Shown here: positions 35,166-44,613 of the stretch, in pieces
Layout: each line of letters begins with the position of its first letter
Position numbering within the stretch: position 1 is the first letter of the stretch
Assembly (NCBI GenBank): GCA_025462885.1
Contig: JAOAPN010000014.1
Location: 744,001-808,000, forward strand
Direction of reading: 5' to 3'
Length of the DNA: 64,000 nt
Origin: Acidobacteriaceae bacterium
GTDB taxonomy: Bacteria > Acidobacteriota > Terriglobia > Terriglobales > Acidobacteriaceae
Program-made: the position numbers and the translations under genes
Notes under the pieces: model-generated
What the model was told of the DNA's origin: nothing
Databases searched by the model: none
What the model saw: only the letters and a program-made list of their open reading frames with translations

Positions 35166-36056
35166 ATGCGTATCTTTGTGACTGGAGCACCGGGATTCAT
35201 CGGTTCGGCGCTTGTTCCGGAACTCATTCAGGCAGGACATCAGGTGTTGGGGTTGACACGATCAGAGGCCGGCGCCCAGAAGCTGCGAACGGCTGGGGCC
35301 GAAGTCCTTCACGGCAACATTGAAGACCTCGACAGCCTGCGCAAGGGAGCAGCCGATTCAGATGGCGTGATCCACCTGGCCTTCAACCATGACTTCTCGC
35401 AGTTTGAGAAGAACGCCGCAGATGAACGCAAGGCAATCGTCGCACTGGGAGAGGTGCTGCTGGGTTCGGACCGGCCGTTCACTGTGACCTCGGGCACGGC
35501 GATGGCAGCCAATGTTGACGGCAAGCCATCGACGGAGGACGGCCCGACCGCTTCGTGGAACCCTCGTGCAGGATTGGAAACGGCGGTGAAGGAGTTCACT
35601 GAGCGCGGCGTGAAAACCTCTATCGTCCGCCTGCCGCAGGTTCACGACACTCACAAGCAGGGCCTGGTGCCATACATCACTGCAGTGGCGCGCGAAAAGC
35701 GTGTGTCGGCCTACATCGGCGACGGTGGCAATCGCTGGCCGGCGGCACACATCTCCGACGTGGCGCGGCTGTACCGCCTGGCGTTTGAGAAGGCTGAGCC
35801 CGGCGCGATCTACCACGCGGTCGACGAAGAGGGCGTGTCGATGAAGGCCATCGCCGAGGCGCTCGGTCGCGGATTGAAGGTGCCGGTGGTCAGCATCAAG
35901 CCCGAGGAGACTGAGGCACACTTCGGCTGGCTCGCCCGCTTCGCCGGGCATGATATGCCGGCCTCGAGCGCTCTCACACATCAGAAGCTGAACTGGAAGC
36001 CAACCGGGCCGGCCCTGATCGCCGACCTGGACGGCATGGACTACACGCAAGCCTGA
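35166..36056 (+). CDS. NAD-dependent epimerase/dehydratase-like SDR
   Basis: A 296-residue extended SDR (MRIFVTGAPGFIGSALVPELIQ, nucleotide loop at residues 7-13). The substrate region lacks a clear YxxxK: the expected segment reads SWNPRAGLETAVKEF, which makes it an atypical member. The ATG at 35166 has AGGAG upstream. It is divergent from the AraC-type gene. Related proteins are annotated as NAD(P)-dependent oxidoreductases of unknown substrate. Confidence 0.85.
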   Translation: MRIFVTGAPGFIGSALVPELIQAGHQVLGLTRSEAGAQKLRTAGAEVLHGNIEDLDSLRKGAADSDGVIHLAFNHDFSQFEKNAADERKAIVALGEVLLGSDRPFTVTSGTAMAANVDGKPSTEDGPTASWNPRAGLETAVKEFTERGVKTSIVRLPQVHDTHKQGLVPYITAVAREKRVSAYIGDGGNRWPAAHISDVARLYRLAFEKAEPGAIYHAVDEEGVSMKAIAEALGRGLKVPVVSIKPEETEAHFGWLARFAGHDMPASSALTHQKLNWKPTGPALIADLDGMDYTQA

Positions 36057-36066
36057 ATCGGCCGAC

Positions 36067-36092
36067 GGCGCACCGGTGGGTACAGGTGCGCC
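36067..36092 (+). terminator. GC-rich hairpin after SDR gene
   Basis: GGCGCACC (36067-36074) pairs with GGTGCGCC (36085-36092) 10 bp after the SDR stop. No T-run. It sits exactly at the breakpoint where the truncated saccharopine-dehydrogenase-like gene begins. Confidence 0.4.
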
Positions 36093-36845
36093 TGACGCTG
36101 GTAGGGCTCGATTCGGAAGCCAAGGCAGCCGGTGTGATGCTTCTACCGGGCAGCGGCGGTAGCGTTGCGATGCTGGGAAGCCTCGCCATCCATGCTGCAG
36201 ACCTGGTCTCGCATCCGCAGAAGATCAGCATCGCGCTTCGTGTCTCCGGTTCCATGTCACGCGGTTCTGCCATCAGCGCCGGAAGCATGAGTGCGGGGAC
36301 TTTTACCCGGATTGACGGATTGTTGAGTGAGCGAAATCCTGCTGACTTACGAGACTTCGACTTTGGCGCCGGGCCAGTCTCGTGCTTTCCGGTCACACTT
36401 CCCGATCTGGTGACCATCTGGCACACCACGAAGGTTCCGAACATTGAAACTTTCGTACATGTGTCGAGTAATTCCTTTCCCACAGGCGATCTCGCCAATC
36501 TGCCGGACGGCCCAGACGCACAAGAGCGGGAGGCCAATCGCTATCAGGCAGTGGTCGAAGTGAAGAGTGAGGACGGAACCATCGCTCGCGCGATTCTGGA
36601 TACGGTGAACGGTTACACGTTCACCGTATCCAGAATCGGTCGAAGCTGCGCGGCGTGTGCTCGGCGGCGAGGTCGCCGCAGGCTTTCAGACTCCAGTAGA
36701 AGTCTTTGGGCCTCACTTTGCCGAGACCGTCGCTGATACCCGAATCGCCAGAGTGACGCGCAAGTTTCGGGGAGCTCGGACCCGCGCTCCTACGGAATCA
36801 ATGCTTTGCAACATCAACGTATTCATAAATTCGGAAACCCCATGA
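36086..36845 (+). pseudogene. Saccharopine-dehydrogenase-like (trans-acting enoyl reductase-like) gene, 5'-truncated and frameshifted
   Basis: The reading begins inside the family: DSEAKAAGVMLLPG matches a central motif, then RGSAISAGSM, DFDFGAGPVSCFPVTLPD and PNIETFVHVSS follow in family order. The N-terminal Rossmann domain is absent. Near 36615-36640 the frame shifts: the expected C-terminus (VLGGEVAAGFQTPVEVFGPHFAETV) is in another frame, ending at a TGA at 36843-36845. The shift lies within a perfect 21-bp inverted repeat. The final TGA overlaps the ATG of the next (also broken) gene, so the two were once coupled. Confidence 0.75.
36591..36638. repeat. Perfect 21-bp inverted repeat at a frameshift
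   Basis: The arm 36591-36611 is exactly complementary to 36618-36638, with a 6-base loop (GTTACA). The right arm is where the reading frame of the host gene is lost, while the left arm still encodes the expected residues (ILDTVNG). Confidence 0.9.
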
Positions 36846-37497
36846 AACTTCAAGGAAAAATTGCTGTCGTCACTGGTGCATCAAATAGGAATTGGTGCTG
36901 GCATCGCAAAAGCATTCGGTGCGGCCGGCGCAACGGTCGTCGTGAACTATGTGTCGAACAAGAGCGACGCTGAGACTGTTGTTGCACAGATTGAGGCGCA
37001 AGGCGGCAAGGCCATCAGCGTTCAAGCGGACATGAGTAAGGCAGTCGATGTTATCCGGTTGTTCGACAAGGTTAAAGCTGACTACGGCACGCTGGACATA
37101 CTTGTTAATAATGCAGGCTTCGCGATATTTCAGATGATTGAAGACCTGACCGAGGAAGCATTTCATCAGCAATTCAACGTCAACGTATTGCGTTATCAAC
37201 ATCAGCTCTATCCTAAGCACCGACCCCTATCTGGCATCCAGTGTTTACTCCGCAACCAAGGGCGCGGTCGATACACTGACGTTTGCCTTGGCGAGAGAGC
37301 TTGGTCCGCGTGGGATCAGGGTCAACTCCATCCTAGTTCGCCAGGCTGGTACAGGTCTCGAACGTACTACCAAGACGAACTCAAATGGTTTTTATTCTCT
37401 GCCTGCACCTCGTGCTGGAGAGTATATTTGTCCGCGCACAAGCGTCGGGCTTTGGCGCGTAGAGCAACTGGGCGTTCCTGAGCGAAAGGAAGCTTAG
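36842..37497 (+). pseudogene. Broken SDR dehydrogenase fused to a TonB-receptor N-domain fragment
   Basis: Three frames carry one SDR. MKLQGKIAVVTGAS reads from the ATG at 36842. A shift near 36880-36890 moves the rest of the glycine motif and body (GIGAGIAKAFGAAGATVVVNYV to LVNNAGFAIFQMI) to another frame. At about 37190 an internal deletion removes the segment before VINISSIL and shifts again to SSVYSATKGAVDTLTF (active-site Tyr/Lys) and ARELGPRGIRVNSIL. Directly after, in the same frame, the protein turns into GTGLERTTKTNSNGFYSLPA, which is a carboxypeptidase-regulatory-type segment of an Oar-like receptor, ending at a TAG at 37495-37497. Confidence 0.75.
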
Positions 37498-37764
37498 AGA
37501 TAGCCAGTTTAATTTCCTGCAGCCGACCCGCATCGCTGCCTTCAAGGTTGATCAACGTTCCGCTCAGGAAGTTCGGCATCGTCAACCACCGTTCACCGGT
37601 AGCAACTTTATCCGCACTCTACGGCTGTCCCCGAGGTGGCCTTAGAAATACATCCGACGCCACTCAATACCTGGTTCACGTTGATCCGCCGGACTAGGTA
37701 TTGAGTGGCCTCGGCTGAAAAGTTTCAGAGATAGGACGAAGGATCGTCTTGATCGACAATGTGA
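37498..37764. other. Gene-free stretch with 14-bp inverted repeat
   Basis: A perfect 14-bp inverted repeat (GCCACTCAATACCT at 37659-37672, complement at 37696-37709) with a 23-base loop lies downstream of the GH99-like gene and could end its transcript. No T-run. The rest shows no recognisable gene. Confidence 0.45.
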
Positions 37765-38982
37765 TCAAGATCGAAATACCTTGCGGACGGCTTCGAGATA
37801 CGCAGCGCCGTGTTCGGCGTCAGGCTCGAGATAACTGCCCTCAGTCCACTCGTTCCACGAGTTGAGGGTGACCAGGCGCTTGCCTATAGGTAGATGGCTG
37901 AGCGCAAAATTCTTTGCTGAGCGAAGAGCTTCTTCGAATGCCTGCGGCGAGTTGTTGACGACCACGGATGTGAACGGATAGCCGCCCACGCGGAAGTTGT
38001 CCGTTTGACAGGTACGAGGGGTGGCGTCCCATCCGACAGTTACATTGGGGAAGTACATGCAACCCAGTTTTGCCGAAGCCTGACTGCGGTACGTCTCATA
38101 CTGACGGCGGACACTTTCGTATTCTGTAGTGAGCGCGTTTGCAAGCTGCGCGTGGTGAATCCACACGTAGGAGGTCGTGCTATCGATGTGTAGTTGCCGT
38201 AGCAAGTCGGGCAAGTTCGTGACCTCCGCCTCACCGGGCAAGAGCTTCACACCCCAAGTGACCGCATTGATGTGGACACCAGGAAAGCCAGCGGCACGCG
38301 CCTTCTCGCGGATTGCATCGAGTGCCAGCGCAGCCTGCGAGACTCCCCCCATCCCCTGGACGAAGCGAAAAAGTTCGTATATGGAAAAGTAAGGTTCTCC
38401 ATCGAGTTTGAGATACGAGGGGTGCTGGAAGAGTTCGACAGCGCGTTCACACATCGCATCGAAGGCGGTGCGTGAAATGCCACCGTGGAACTGAACCTTC
38501 CCGGGGCTATCAAGCTTGGCAGGGTGCAGGTCGATCCAGTCATGATTTGCCCACATCAGACCAAAGCGGACATCTTTGTTGTTCGAAGCCTTGAGGTAAC
38601 CGTTGTCGAGGGCACGGTTCAGAAATGGTCCATCCTCATACCAATACCAATCAAACAAGAGTGCGTCGACGCCGTGCTGTCGAGCGGCGAAGATCTTCTG
38701 ACTGAAAACTTCAGGCGTGGACTCGTCGGTGTAACCCCACCGCGGTACCTTGGGTTGGTGGTGGCCCGAAAAGCGTGGCGTTGCGGCCTTGACCAGATTC
38801 CATTCGGTCCAACCGCTGCCGTGGGCCTTCTCGTTTCGTGGGTCCACGTGGAAGTTGCCGAAGTAATAGGCTGCGGTGATCAGAGCTTCTGACGGCGTCG
38901 ATTCGGCTGGGGCACTTCCTGAACTGATCCCACCATTTAGCAGCACAGCTCCGGCTCCGGCGACAAATTCGCGGCGATCCAT
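37765..38982 (-). CDS. Exported GH99-like (WbsX-type) glycoside-hydrolase-fold protein
   Basis: A 405-residue protein with a Tat/Sec-like leader (MDRREFVAGAGAVLLNGG; no strict twin-arginine motif). The domain is that of GH99-like WbsX proteins: AAYYFGNFHVDPRNEKAHGSGWTEW at the start, VDALLFDWYWYEDGPFLNRALD, and the hallmark SWNEWTEGSYLEPD near residue 375-388. Related domains act on or help assemble surface polysaccharides. It is divergent from the membrane regulator at 39231 (248-bp gap) and near the Oar-like receptor, consistent with glycan use. Confidence 0.88.
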   Translation of the reverse strand: MDRREFVAGAGAVLLNGGISSGSAPAESTPSEALITAAYYFGNFHVDPRNEKAHGSGWTEWNLVKAATPRFSGHHQPKVPRWGYTDESTPEVFSQKIFAARQHGVDALLFDWYWYEDGPFLNRALDNGYLKASNNKDVRFGLMWANHDWIDLHPAKLDSPGKVQFHGGISRTAFDAMCERAVELFQHPSYLKLDGEPYFSIYELFRFVQGMGGVSQAALALDAIREKARAAGFPGVHINAVTWGVKLLPGEAEVTNLPDLLRQLHIDSTTSYVWIHHAQLANALTTEYESVRRQYETYRSQASAKLGCMYFPNVTVGWDATPRTCQTDNFRVGGYPFTSVVVNNSPQAFEEALRSAKNFALSHLPIGKRLVTLNSWNEWTEGSYLEPDAEHGAAYLEAVRKVFRS

Positions 38983-39230
38983 ACGTCTCCTATTTCGTTA
39001 AGCGCTGCCAATTCAGCCTCTCGTTGCGTCCTACTAAGTTCCGCTCAGGGCGGGGTTCCGTTCTGTCACGATTTGGTACTACTCCATCTCTAGACGGCGG
39101 CCCTTGTAGTGTCAACCTTCTGCGGGAACAGTGCAGGTGCAGTGCTGTATGATTGCTCCACTAGAAAGGCTCTAACGTCTCTTTCCCCCGACAAGCCTGG
39201 TGATAGGGAGACGAGATTCGAGGTGTTGCG

Positions 39231-40598
39231 ATGCTTGCCTTTAACGAAGCCGAAACCACTGGCAAGCAGTCGCTGAGAGAAGGATCTGAGTCCTCAGAAC
39301 GCGTCGCAGAAGCGTTAGCCGACATCCTGCGCAGCCCCCGCTTCAAAGACAGTCAGCAGCTGCAGAGTTTGCTGCGATATGTCGTCGACGAGGTCTTAAA
39401 GGGAAATGAAGATGCTCTCAAGGAGCGGTTGATCGGCGTCTACGTCTTTGGTCGGCGACCCGACTACGACACGGCCGATGATCCGATTGTTCGTTCCCGG
39501 ATGGGTTTGCTCCGTAAACGGCTCGCGCAGTATTACGAAGGTGAGGATGGGGGGCACGCTGCAGTCCAGATCGTGATTCCAAACGGAACCTATCGTCCTA
39601 CTTTCGTGTTTCAGCAGGTCACCAAGGCTCCGCGCACGAAAGCTCTTCTTGCTGAGGCAGAGACGCCATCACTTCCCAGCGTAGATCCTGAGGACACAAT
39701 CATTAAGCCCATTGCGCTGCCGACCATGGTTCGGCGCATCGGCCTGACGACCGTTATCCCTTGGACGTTCCTGAGGAAGCGGAGTTTCAGAATCGGAGCC
39801 GTCGCAGCGGCTGGAGCCCTTATTCTCCTCGGATCGTGGTGGTTCTACTTCCGAACCTCGCAAAGAGAACTCGATTCGCTATGGGCGCCCATCGTAAAAG
39901 GCAAGCAGCCGATCTATGTCTATACCGGGACTATGCCGGTTTTTGAACCGGAATCGCCGGCTGACGAAGCGACGTCTCCAGCAGATCTGTCCTTGCCTAT
40001 ACATTTGCCTGAACCACCACCTGCGGATGCACCGCAGATAGGCCCAGATCGTGTCTTTTCCTATGGGGAAGGAATGCTTACGGGCTCCGTCTATGCCGAT
40101 ATACGAGTGGCCGGGCTTCTAACGAAATACAGTCGAACTCCAGTTTTGCGCTCCGGTGCGAACTTGCCCTTCATGGATCTGAAGGGGTCCCCTCTCATCC
40201 TCATTGGCTCCTTTGACAACTATTGGACACGAGTAATGAACGAAAATCTTCCATTCTATTTCGATCGCGGGTTCGGTATTCTCGAACGCGAGGGGACGCA
40301 CAGACGGTGGCACAACCCTTTGAAAGCGGAGATGACGCCCAGGATGATGGAGGATTACGCTCTCGTCTTTCGAGTTATGAACTCTAAAGCCGGGGCGCCG
40401 GTGCTGGGAATCGCCGGCCTCTCTACCTGCGGGACGCACGCGGCAGCAGATTTCGTCACCGACCCGGCACAAATGCGAGCACTGTCAGGCATTTCGCGTG
40501 CGTCTCTCAGGAACAGCAATATCGAACTGGTTCTCCACACATCCCTGGTGAACTGCTTGCCCACCTCAGTCGAAGTGATCGCCACCAAAGTTTGGTAG
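39231..40598 (+). CDS. Transmembrane regulator-like protein (acidobacterial N-domain, one TM helix, periplasmic domain)
   Basis: 455 residues. Residues about 24-125 form a domain widespread in Acidobacteria at the front of regulators: SPRFKDSQQLQSLLRYVVDE, LIGVYVFGRRPDYDTADDPIVRSRMGLLRKRLAQYY and IPNGTYRP; the form suggests DNA binding. A basic patch (LRKRSFR) then a helix at about 188-207 places the N-domain in the cytoplasm and residues 210-455 in the periplasm. The outer domain (PLILIGSFDNYWTRVMNENL, VLGIAGLSTCGTHAAADFV) is not assigned. It lies upstream of the Oar-like receptor and opposite the GH99-like gene, so it probably senses a periplasmic signal for them (inference). Confidence 0.75.
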   Translation: MLAFNEAETTGKQSLREGSESSERVAEALADILRSPRFKDSQQLQSLLRYVVDEVLKGNEDALKERLIGVYVFGRRPDYDTADDPIVRSRMGLLRKRLAQYYEGEDGGHAAVQIVIPNGTYRPTFVFQQVTKAPRTKALLAEAETPSLPSVDPEDTIIKPIALPTMVRRIGLTTVIPWTFLRKRSFRIGAVAAAGALILLGSWWFYFRTSQRELDSLWAPIVKGKQPIYVYTGTMPVFEPESPADEATSPADLSLPIHLPEPPPADAPQIGPDRVFSYGEGMLTGSVYADIRVAGLLTKYSRTPVLRSGANLPFMDLKGSPLILIGSFDNYWTRVMNENLPFYFDRGFGILEREGTHRRWHNPLKAEMTPRMMEDYALVFRVMNSKAGAPVLGIAGLSTCGTHAAADFVTDPAQMRALSGISRASLRNSNIELVLHTSLVNCLPTSVEVIATKVW

Positions 40599-41035
40599 CG
40601 AAGATCCGAAACTTCCCTTCGAGGTAACAGCGCAATCTCCGCCGCGCGGTTCTTCCAGGACCGAGGGAGATTCGTCAGCTGCAACACAGCGAACGTCTGG
40701 CAACAACAGAAGCCGGATGCGGCTATCGTTCAAGTCGGCTTTCAACTGCAACGAAGGTTGGCGCTCGGCAAGATCGCGAGTGCGTCACCTCGGCAACTTG
40801 CGCCACTTGATCGATGACGCTGCACGCCTTCGATAGAGCGCCGAACTTCCCACGACACGTGACCGCTGCACTTTCTTAACTGGTGTTGCAGCACTTGAGG
40901 TTATGCGGATGAGCCTACCGCACCATACCTATACCGTACCTGCGGACCATTGACAGTTGGTCGGGCTAAACCATAGGTCTTATGAGGCTTGTAACCCCGC
41001 AAGTTTCACAATTGATCTTTTTCCAGGAGGCAACC
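40599..41035. other. Intergenic leader before the Oar-like receptor
   Basis: 437 bp without a convincing gene. A -35-like TTGACA (40950-40955) is followed after 17 bp by ATAGGT, a poor -10, so the promoter call is weak. The ribosome site AGGAGG is at 41025-41030. Confidence 0.4.
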
Positions 41036-44000
41036 ATGAGCTTTAAACTGCTCGATCCAATTCTCCGACCCTTGGTCGCAGAGAAAAACAGAAAGATACA
41101 GACACGCGGTCAGATACAAAGGAAGGGGGCCCTTGCCGGCTTCGTTCTGCACGCTCTGTTTTTAGTTGCTTTTGTATCGGTCCCACAGCGGCAGGCAGTC
41201 GGTCAAACAAACCTTGCCAGTATCACAGGAACGGTCACCGACAGCAACGGAGCCGCGGTTCCGAACGTCAGTGTCAGCATCCTGAATACAGAAACCACAG
41301 CAGTGCGCGTGGTTACGACGGATGCAAATGGATTTTATACGGCCCCCTCCTTGACTGTCGGTTCGTACCGCATCACGACGACGGCCAACGGCTTTGCTAA
41401 GACGGCGGTCTCGGCCTCGCTGACTTTGGGCGGTCTCAACCTTGACGTTCACATGAAGGTGGGAAGCGTCTCTGACGAGATTACGGTGATTGGATCATCA
41501 GCATCGATGGCTCTCCAGACAGACAGCCATGAGTTGTCCACTTCCGTGGACAGCGTGCAACTGACAACAATTCCAAACGGTGGCCGCAGTATCCTCAGCA
41601 TCGCCACCCTTGGCCCGGCTTCACAGGCCGGCACGGACGCTTCCACCTCGGCTGGCGACCAAAGCTTTTATGGCCAGACCGCCAACGCAGTCATCCTTGC
41701 GGGCCTGGGACCAAATCAGACACAGTTCCTGCAAGACGGCATCGACAACACAAATCTCCTGACGCAGACCGCAAACATCCTTGCCTCCGTCGAGGCGGCC
41801 AAAGAGGTCTCGACTCTCTACAGCAACGCGCCCGCCATCTTCAGGCAGCCTGCGATCGTCAACGTCATCACCAAGAGTGGCTCCAACCAGTTCCATGGGA
41901 CGGTCTACGACTTCCTCCAGAACGACGCTGCAAACGCCAAGAACTGGTTTGCGACGTCGAAAGCGCCACTGCGCTACAACCTCTTCGGCGGCAACCTGGG
42001 TGGGCCGATCTTCCGCGACAAGCTCTTCGGCTTCTTTGATTACTCCGGTCTTCGAAGCCACTCGTCCGGCCTCTCTCAGAATCGTGTTCCTACAGCCGCA
42101 GAGCGTGCGGGAGATTTTTCTGCCGATCCCGTTATCTACAATCCCGCGACCTATAACGCCGCAACCGGCACTTCCGCCCCCTTTCCGTCGAACAAGTTAC
42201 CCGCTATCAGCCCGTTTGCCCAGCTTTGGCTGCAGAACTATCCTCTGCCGAACATGGCGCTCAACGCGAACAATGTGAACTACCAGGTTAATATTCCCTC
42301 GATCAGTAACTATGACGAGTATCTGGGCCGCATCGATTGGAACATCTCCGCGAAGAACCAGCTTTTCGGAACGGTAGCTCGCTACAGCAGCTCCGGTGGT
42401 GGGAATAGTATTGTTCCAGGGCTCTTCGGTATCAGCATTCCACTCAAGGGCACCAACGCTTCCATCACGGACACTTATATCCTGAGCAGTCGCGTCGTAA
42501 ACGCCTTGAAGATTGGCTACAACCGCAGCAATCTGTTCCGAACACAGCAGGGAACCGGCGCGAAAAACTACGCAAATTTTTATGGATTGAAGAATCTCAA
42601 CCCGCTGCTTGAGCAGTCGACGCCGCCCGCGATCTCCGTCTCTAACTACACGTCGCTGGGCGATCCATACTCCCCGCAGGGAGCGATCCAGAACCGTTAC
42701 CAATTTGCGGATCAGATCACCTGGACGCTGGGCAACCACACGCTAACTGTTGGTGGCGAATTCATCCGTGTTCAATTCAACGGAGGCTGGGTCGTTACAA
42801 ACAACGGCAACTATGGCTTCGATGGATCCGCGACATCGCAGTACATCGGAGGAAAGCGCAGCACGGCCAATCAGGGCAATGCGCTAGCCGACCTGGAACT
42901 CGGATTTCCCGTCAGCGGAAGCGGCCTTACAGGTACCTCCGCAGGAGCGTTCCGAGAGTTCGATGTATCCGGGTTCATTCAGGATGATTGGAGGGCAACC
43001 CCCCGTCTGACTTTCAACGTAGGGTTGCGGTACGACTACATCAATCCTCCCACCGATAAGAACGGACGCGGTGCGCTTTACTCGCTCGCAGCAAATGCGA
43101 ACAGGCCTGGCAGTTGGAACGCGAACTATGGTGACTGGGGCCCGCGAGTCGGTTTCTCCTACAAGGCGGCAAACAACACTGCTATTCGTGGCGGTTATGG
43201 TATTTACTACGCGCCGATTCTCTACAACAATCTTCAGTTCATGCTGCTGTACTCCCCGAACGTGGTGTCTCAGAGCTATAACCTCAACATCCAGTCGCTG
43301 CAGAATATACAGAATCTTTTCTCGGCCAATCCACCATCCGTCCCGGGCCAGGGTGGTTACTCCATCAACCCAACGCTCAAGGACACTTCGACGCAGGAAT
43401 GGAATCTGAACGTCGAGCAAAAGCTCGGAATCAGCACGATGCTGACGGTGGAGTATCTCGGCAATGTCACGCGGCACCAGTCTTCTCGTGCGGATCTCAA
43501 CCAGCCGATCGCTCTTTCTGCCGGCAATACTTCCGGCAAGCTGGACGTCCGCCCTTTTCCGAGCGCAGGTCCCATTAACGGTCAGCTCAACGCACTGAGC
43601 GCGAACTATAACGCGCTTGGCGTCAAGCTGGACCGGAGACTTTCTAAGGACCTTCAATTTCTGATCAGTTACACCTGGCAGAAAGCACTGAATAGTGTGG
43701 ACGGTGACAACAACAACATCCAGTCGATCTACAAGCCTCAGTTGACGTACGGTCCAGCGAGCTTCAATCGCGGACAGAGCCTTAACATCAGCCCGATCTA
43801 CTTCCTTCCCTTCGGGCCCGGCAAACGATTCCTGAACTCGAAAAACATCTTCAACCGCGAGATCGTTGGAGGTTGGGAGCTTGCGGGCCTGCAGTACTTT
43901 GCGTCTGGCCAGCCTATCTCGGTCACCGCCAATAATAACGCGGACACGAGCCCGAGCCACCCTACCTATGCGAATCTCACCTGCAATCCTATGCAGGGAT

Positions 44001-44305
44001 TCCAGCGTACGCGATTCAAGATCTTCAATCCTGCGTGCTTTGCACAGCCTGCAGCGGGTCAATACGGCACCACCCGTTCGGTGGGGGTGCAACCCAAAGT
44101 TTTCTCAACGAACCTGTCTGTGTTGAAAAATTTTTCTATCACCGAGCATCAGCAGCTTCAGTTCCGGGCGGAGGCGTTTAACCTCTTCAACCATCCACTC
44201 TTCAGCACCGGCGGCGGTGGCGTCACCTCTCCGACGCTTGGTGTGGCAACTTCGCAGTCAAACACTCCACGGTCGATGCAGTTCGCCCTCAGATACTCGT
44301 TCTGA
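41036..44305 (+). CDS. Oar-like TonB-dependent receptor with carboxypeptidase-regulatory domain
   Basis: A 1089-residue outer-membrane protein. A basic N-terminus is followed by a signal segment (about 32-58, GALAGFVLHALFLVAFVSVPQ), a CarboxypepD_reg/Cna-B-like domain (about 60-140, TGTVTDSNGAAVPNVSVSIL and TTDANGFYTAPSLTVGSY), a plug-type segment (VQLTTIPNGGRSILSI, QDGIDNTNLL) and a long beta-barrel ending FALRYSF. No classical TonB box is evident. The ATG at 41036 has AGGAGG upstream. Such proteins import oligosaccharides or other large ligands. The adjacent GH99-like protein and sensor suggest a glycan. Confidence 0.92.
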   Translation: MSFKLLDPILRPLVAEKNRKIQTRGQIQRKGALAGFVLHALFLVAFVSVPQRQAVGQTNLASITGTVTDSNGAAVPNVSVSILNTETTAVRVVTTDANGFYTAPSLTVGSYRITTTANGFAKTAVSASLTLGGLNLDVHMKVGSVSDEITVIGSSASMALQTDSHELSTSVDSVQLTTIPNGGRSILSIATLGPASQAGTDASTSAGDQSFYGQTANAVILAGLGPNQTQFLQDGIDNTNLLTQTANILASVEAAKEVSTLYSNAPAIFRQPAIVNVITKSGSNQFHGTVYDFLQNDAANAKNWFATSKAPLRYNLFGGNLGGPIFRDKLFGFFDYSGLRSHSSGLSQNRVPTAAERAGDFSADPVIYNPATYNAATGTSAPFPSNKLPAISPFAQLWLQNYPLPNMALNANNVNYQVNIPSISNYDEYLGRIDWNISAKNQLFGTVARYSSSGGGNSIVPGLFGISIPLKGTNASITDTYILSSRVVNALKIGYNRSNLFRTQQGTGAKNYANFYGLKNLNPLLEQSTPPAISVSNYTSLGDPYSPQGAIQNRYQFADQITWTLGNHTLTVGGEFIRVQFNGGWVVTNNGNYGFDGSATSQYIGGKRSTANQGNALADLELGFPVSGSGLTGTSAGAFREFDVSGFIQDDWRATPRLTFNVGLRYDYINPPTDKNGRGALYSLAANANRPGSWNANYGDWGPRVGFSYKAANNTAIRGGYGIYYAPILYNNLQFMLLYSPNVVSQSYNLNIQSLQNIQNLFSANPPSVPGQGGYSINPTLKDTSTQEWNLNVEQKLGISTMLTVEYLGNVTRHQSSRADLNQPIALSAGNTSGKLDVRPFPSAGPINGQLNALSANYNALGVKLDRRLSKDLQFLISYTWQKALNSVDGDNNNIQSIYKPQLTYGPASFNRGQSLNISPIYFLPFGPGKRFLNSKNIFNREIVGGWELAGLQYFASGQPISVTANNNADTSPSHPTYANLTCNPMQGFQRTRFKIFNPACFAQPAAGQYGTTRSVGVQPKVFSTNLSVLKNFSITEHQQLQFRAEAFNLFNHPLFSTGGGGVTSPTLGVATSQSNTPRSMQFALRYSF

Positions 44306-44423
44306 TATTGACAGTATGACTGGCAACACTGATTCGTTGTTATCTGACGCGCCGTCATAATCTGTAGTGTCCTGGTGACGTCCAGAAGACGGATCGAAGA
44401 TATCCAACGCTCTCATCAATCGT

Positions 44424-44467
44424 GCATAAAGGGCAGCGTCTCCTGCTGGAGGTGCTGCCCTTTATGC
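44424..44467 (+). terminator. Long hairpin after the receptor gene
   Basis: GCATAAAGGGCAGC (44424-44437) pairs perfectly with GCTGCCCTTTATGC (44454-44467), with an inner CTCC/GGAG helix. It is 118 bp after the receptor stop. The CCCTTTATGC tail is T-poor, so termination may be factor-assisted. Confidence 0.6.
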
Positions 44468-44613
44468 AATGTCAGACGCGACTCCTGCTCCAATCGACTG
44501 ATGCACGTGATTCTAACGCTTCCCACCCACGGAGCGGAGGCAGGGAAGCGTGATTGCTCAACGACTACCCAGGTCCTGGCTTCGTTCATCGTAGAGATCT
44601 GACCTGCGTTTCA

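Noticed and set aside
37367-37585. 72-codon reverse frame in the gene graveyard
   Set aside because: It overlaps the receptor-like fragment on the other strand and matches nothing that I recognise.
36067-37709. Insertion-sequence ends suggested by the inverted repeats
   Set aside because: The repeats differ from each other, no transposase remnant or target duplication is seen; hairpins or mutation scars explain them better.
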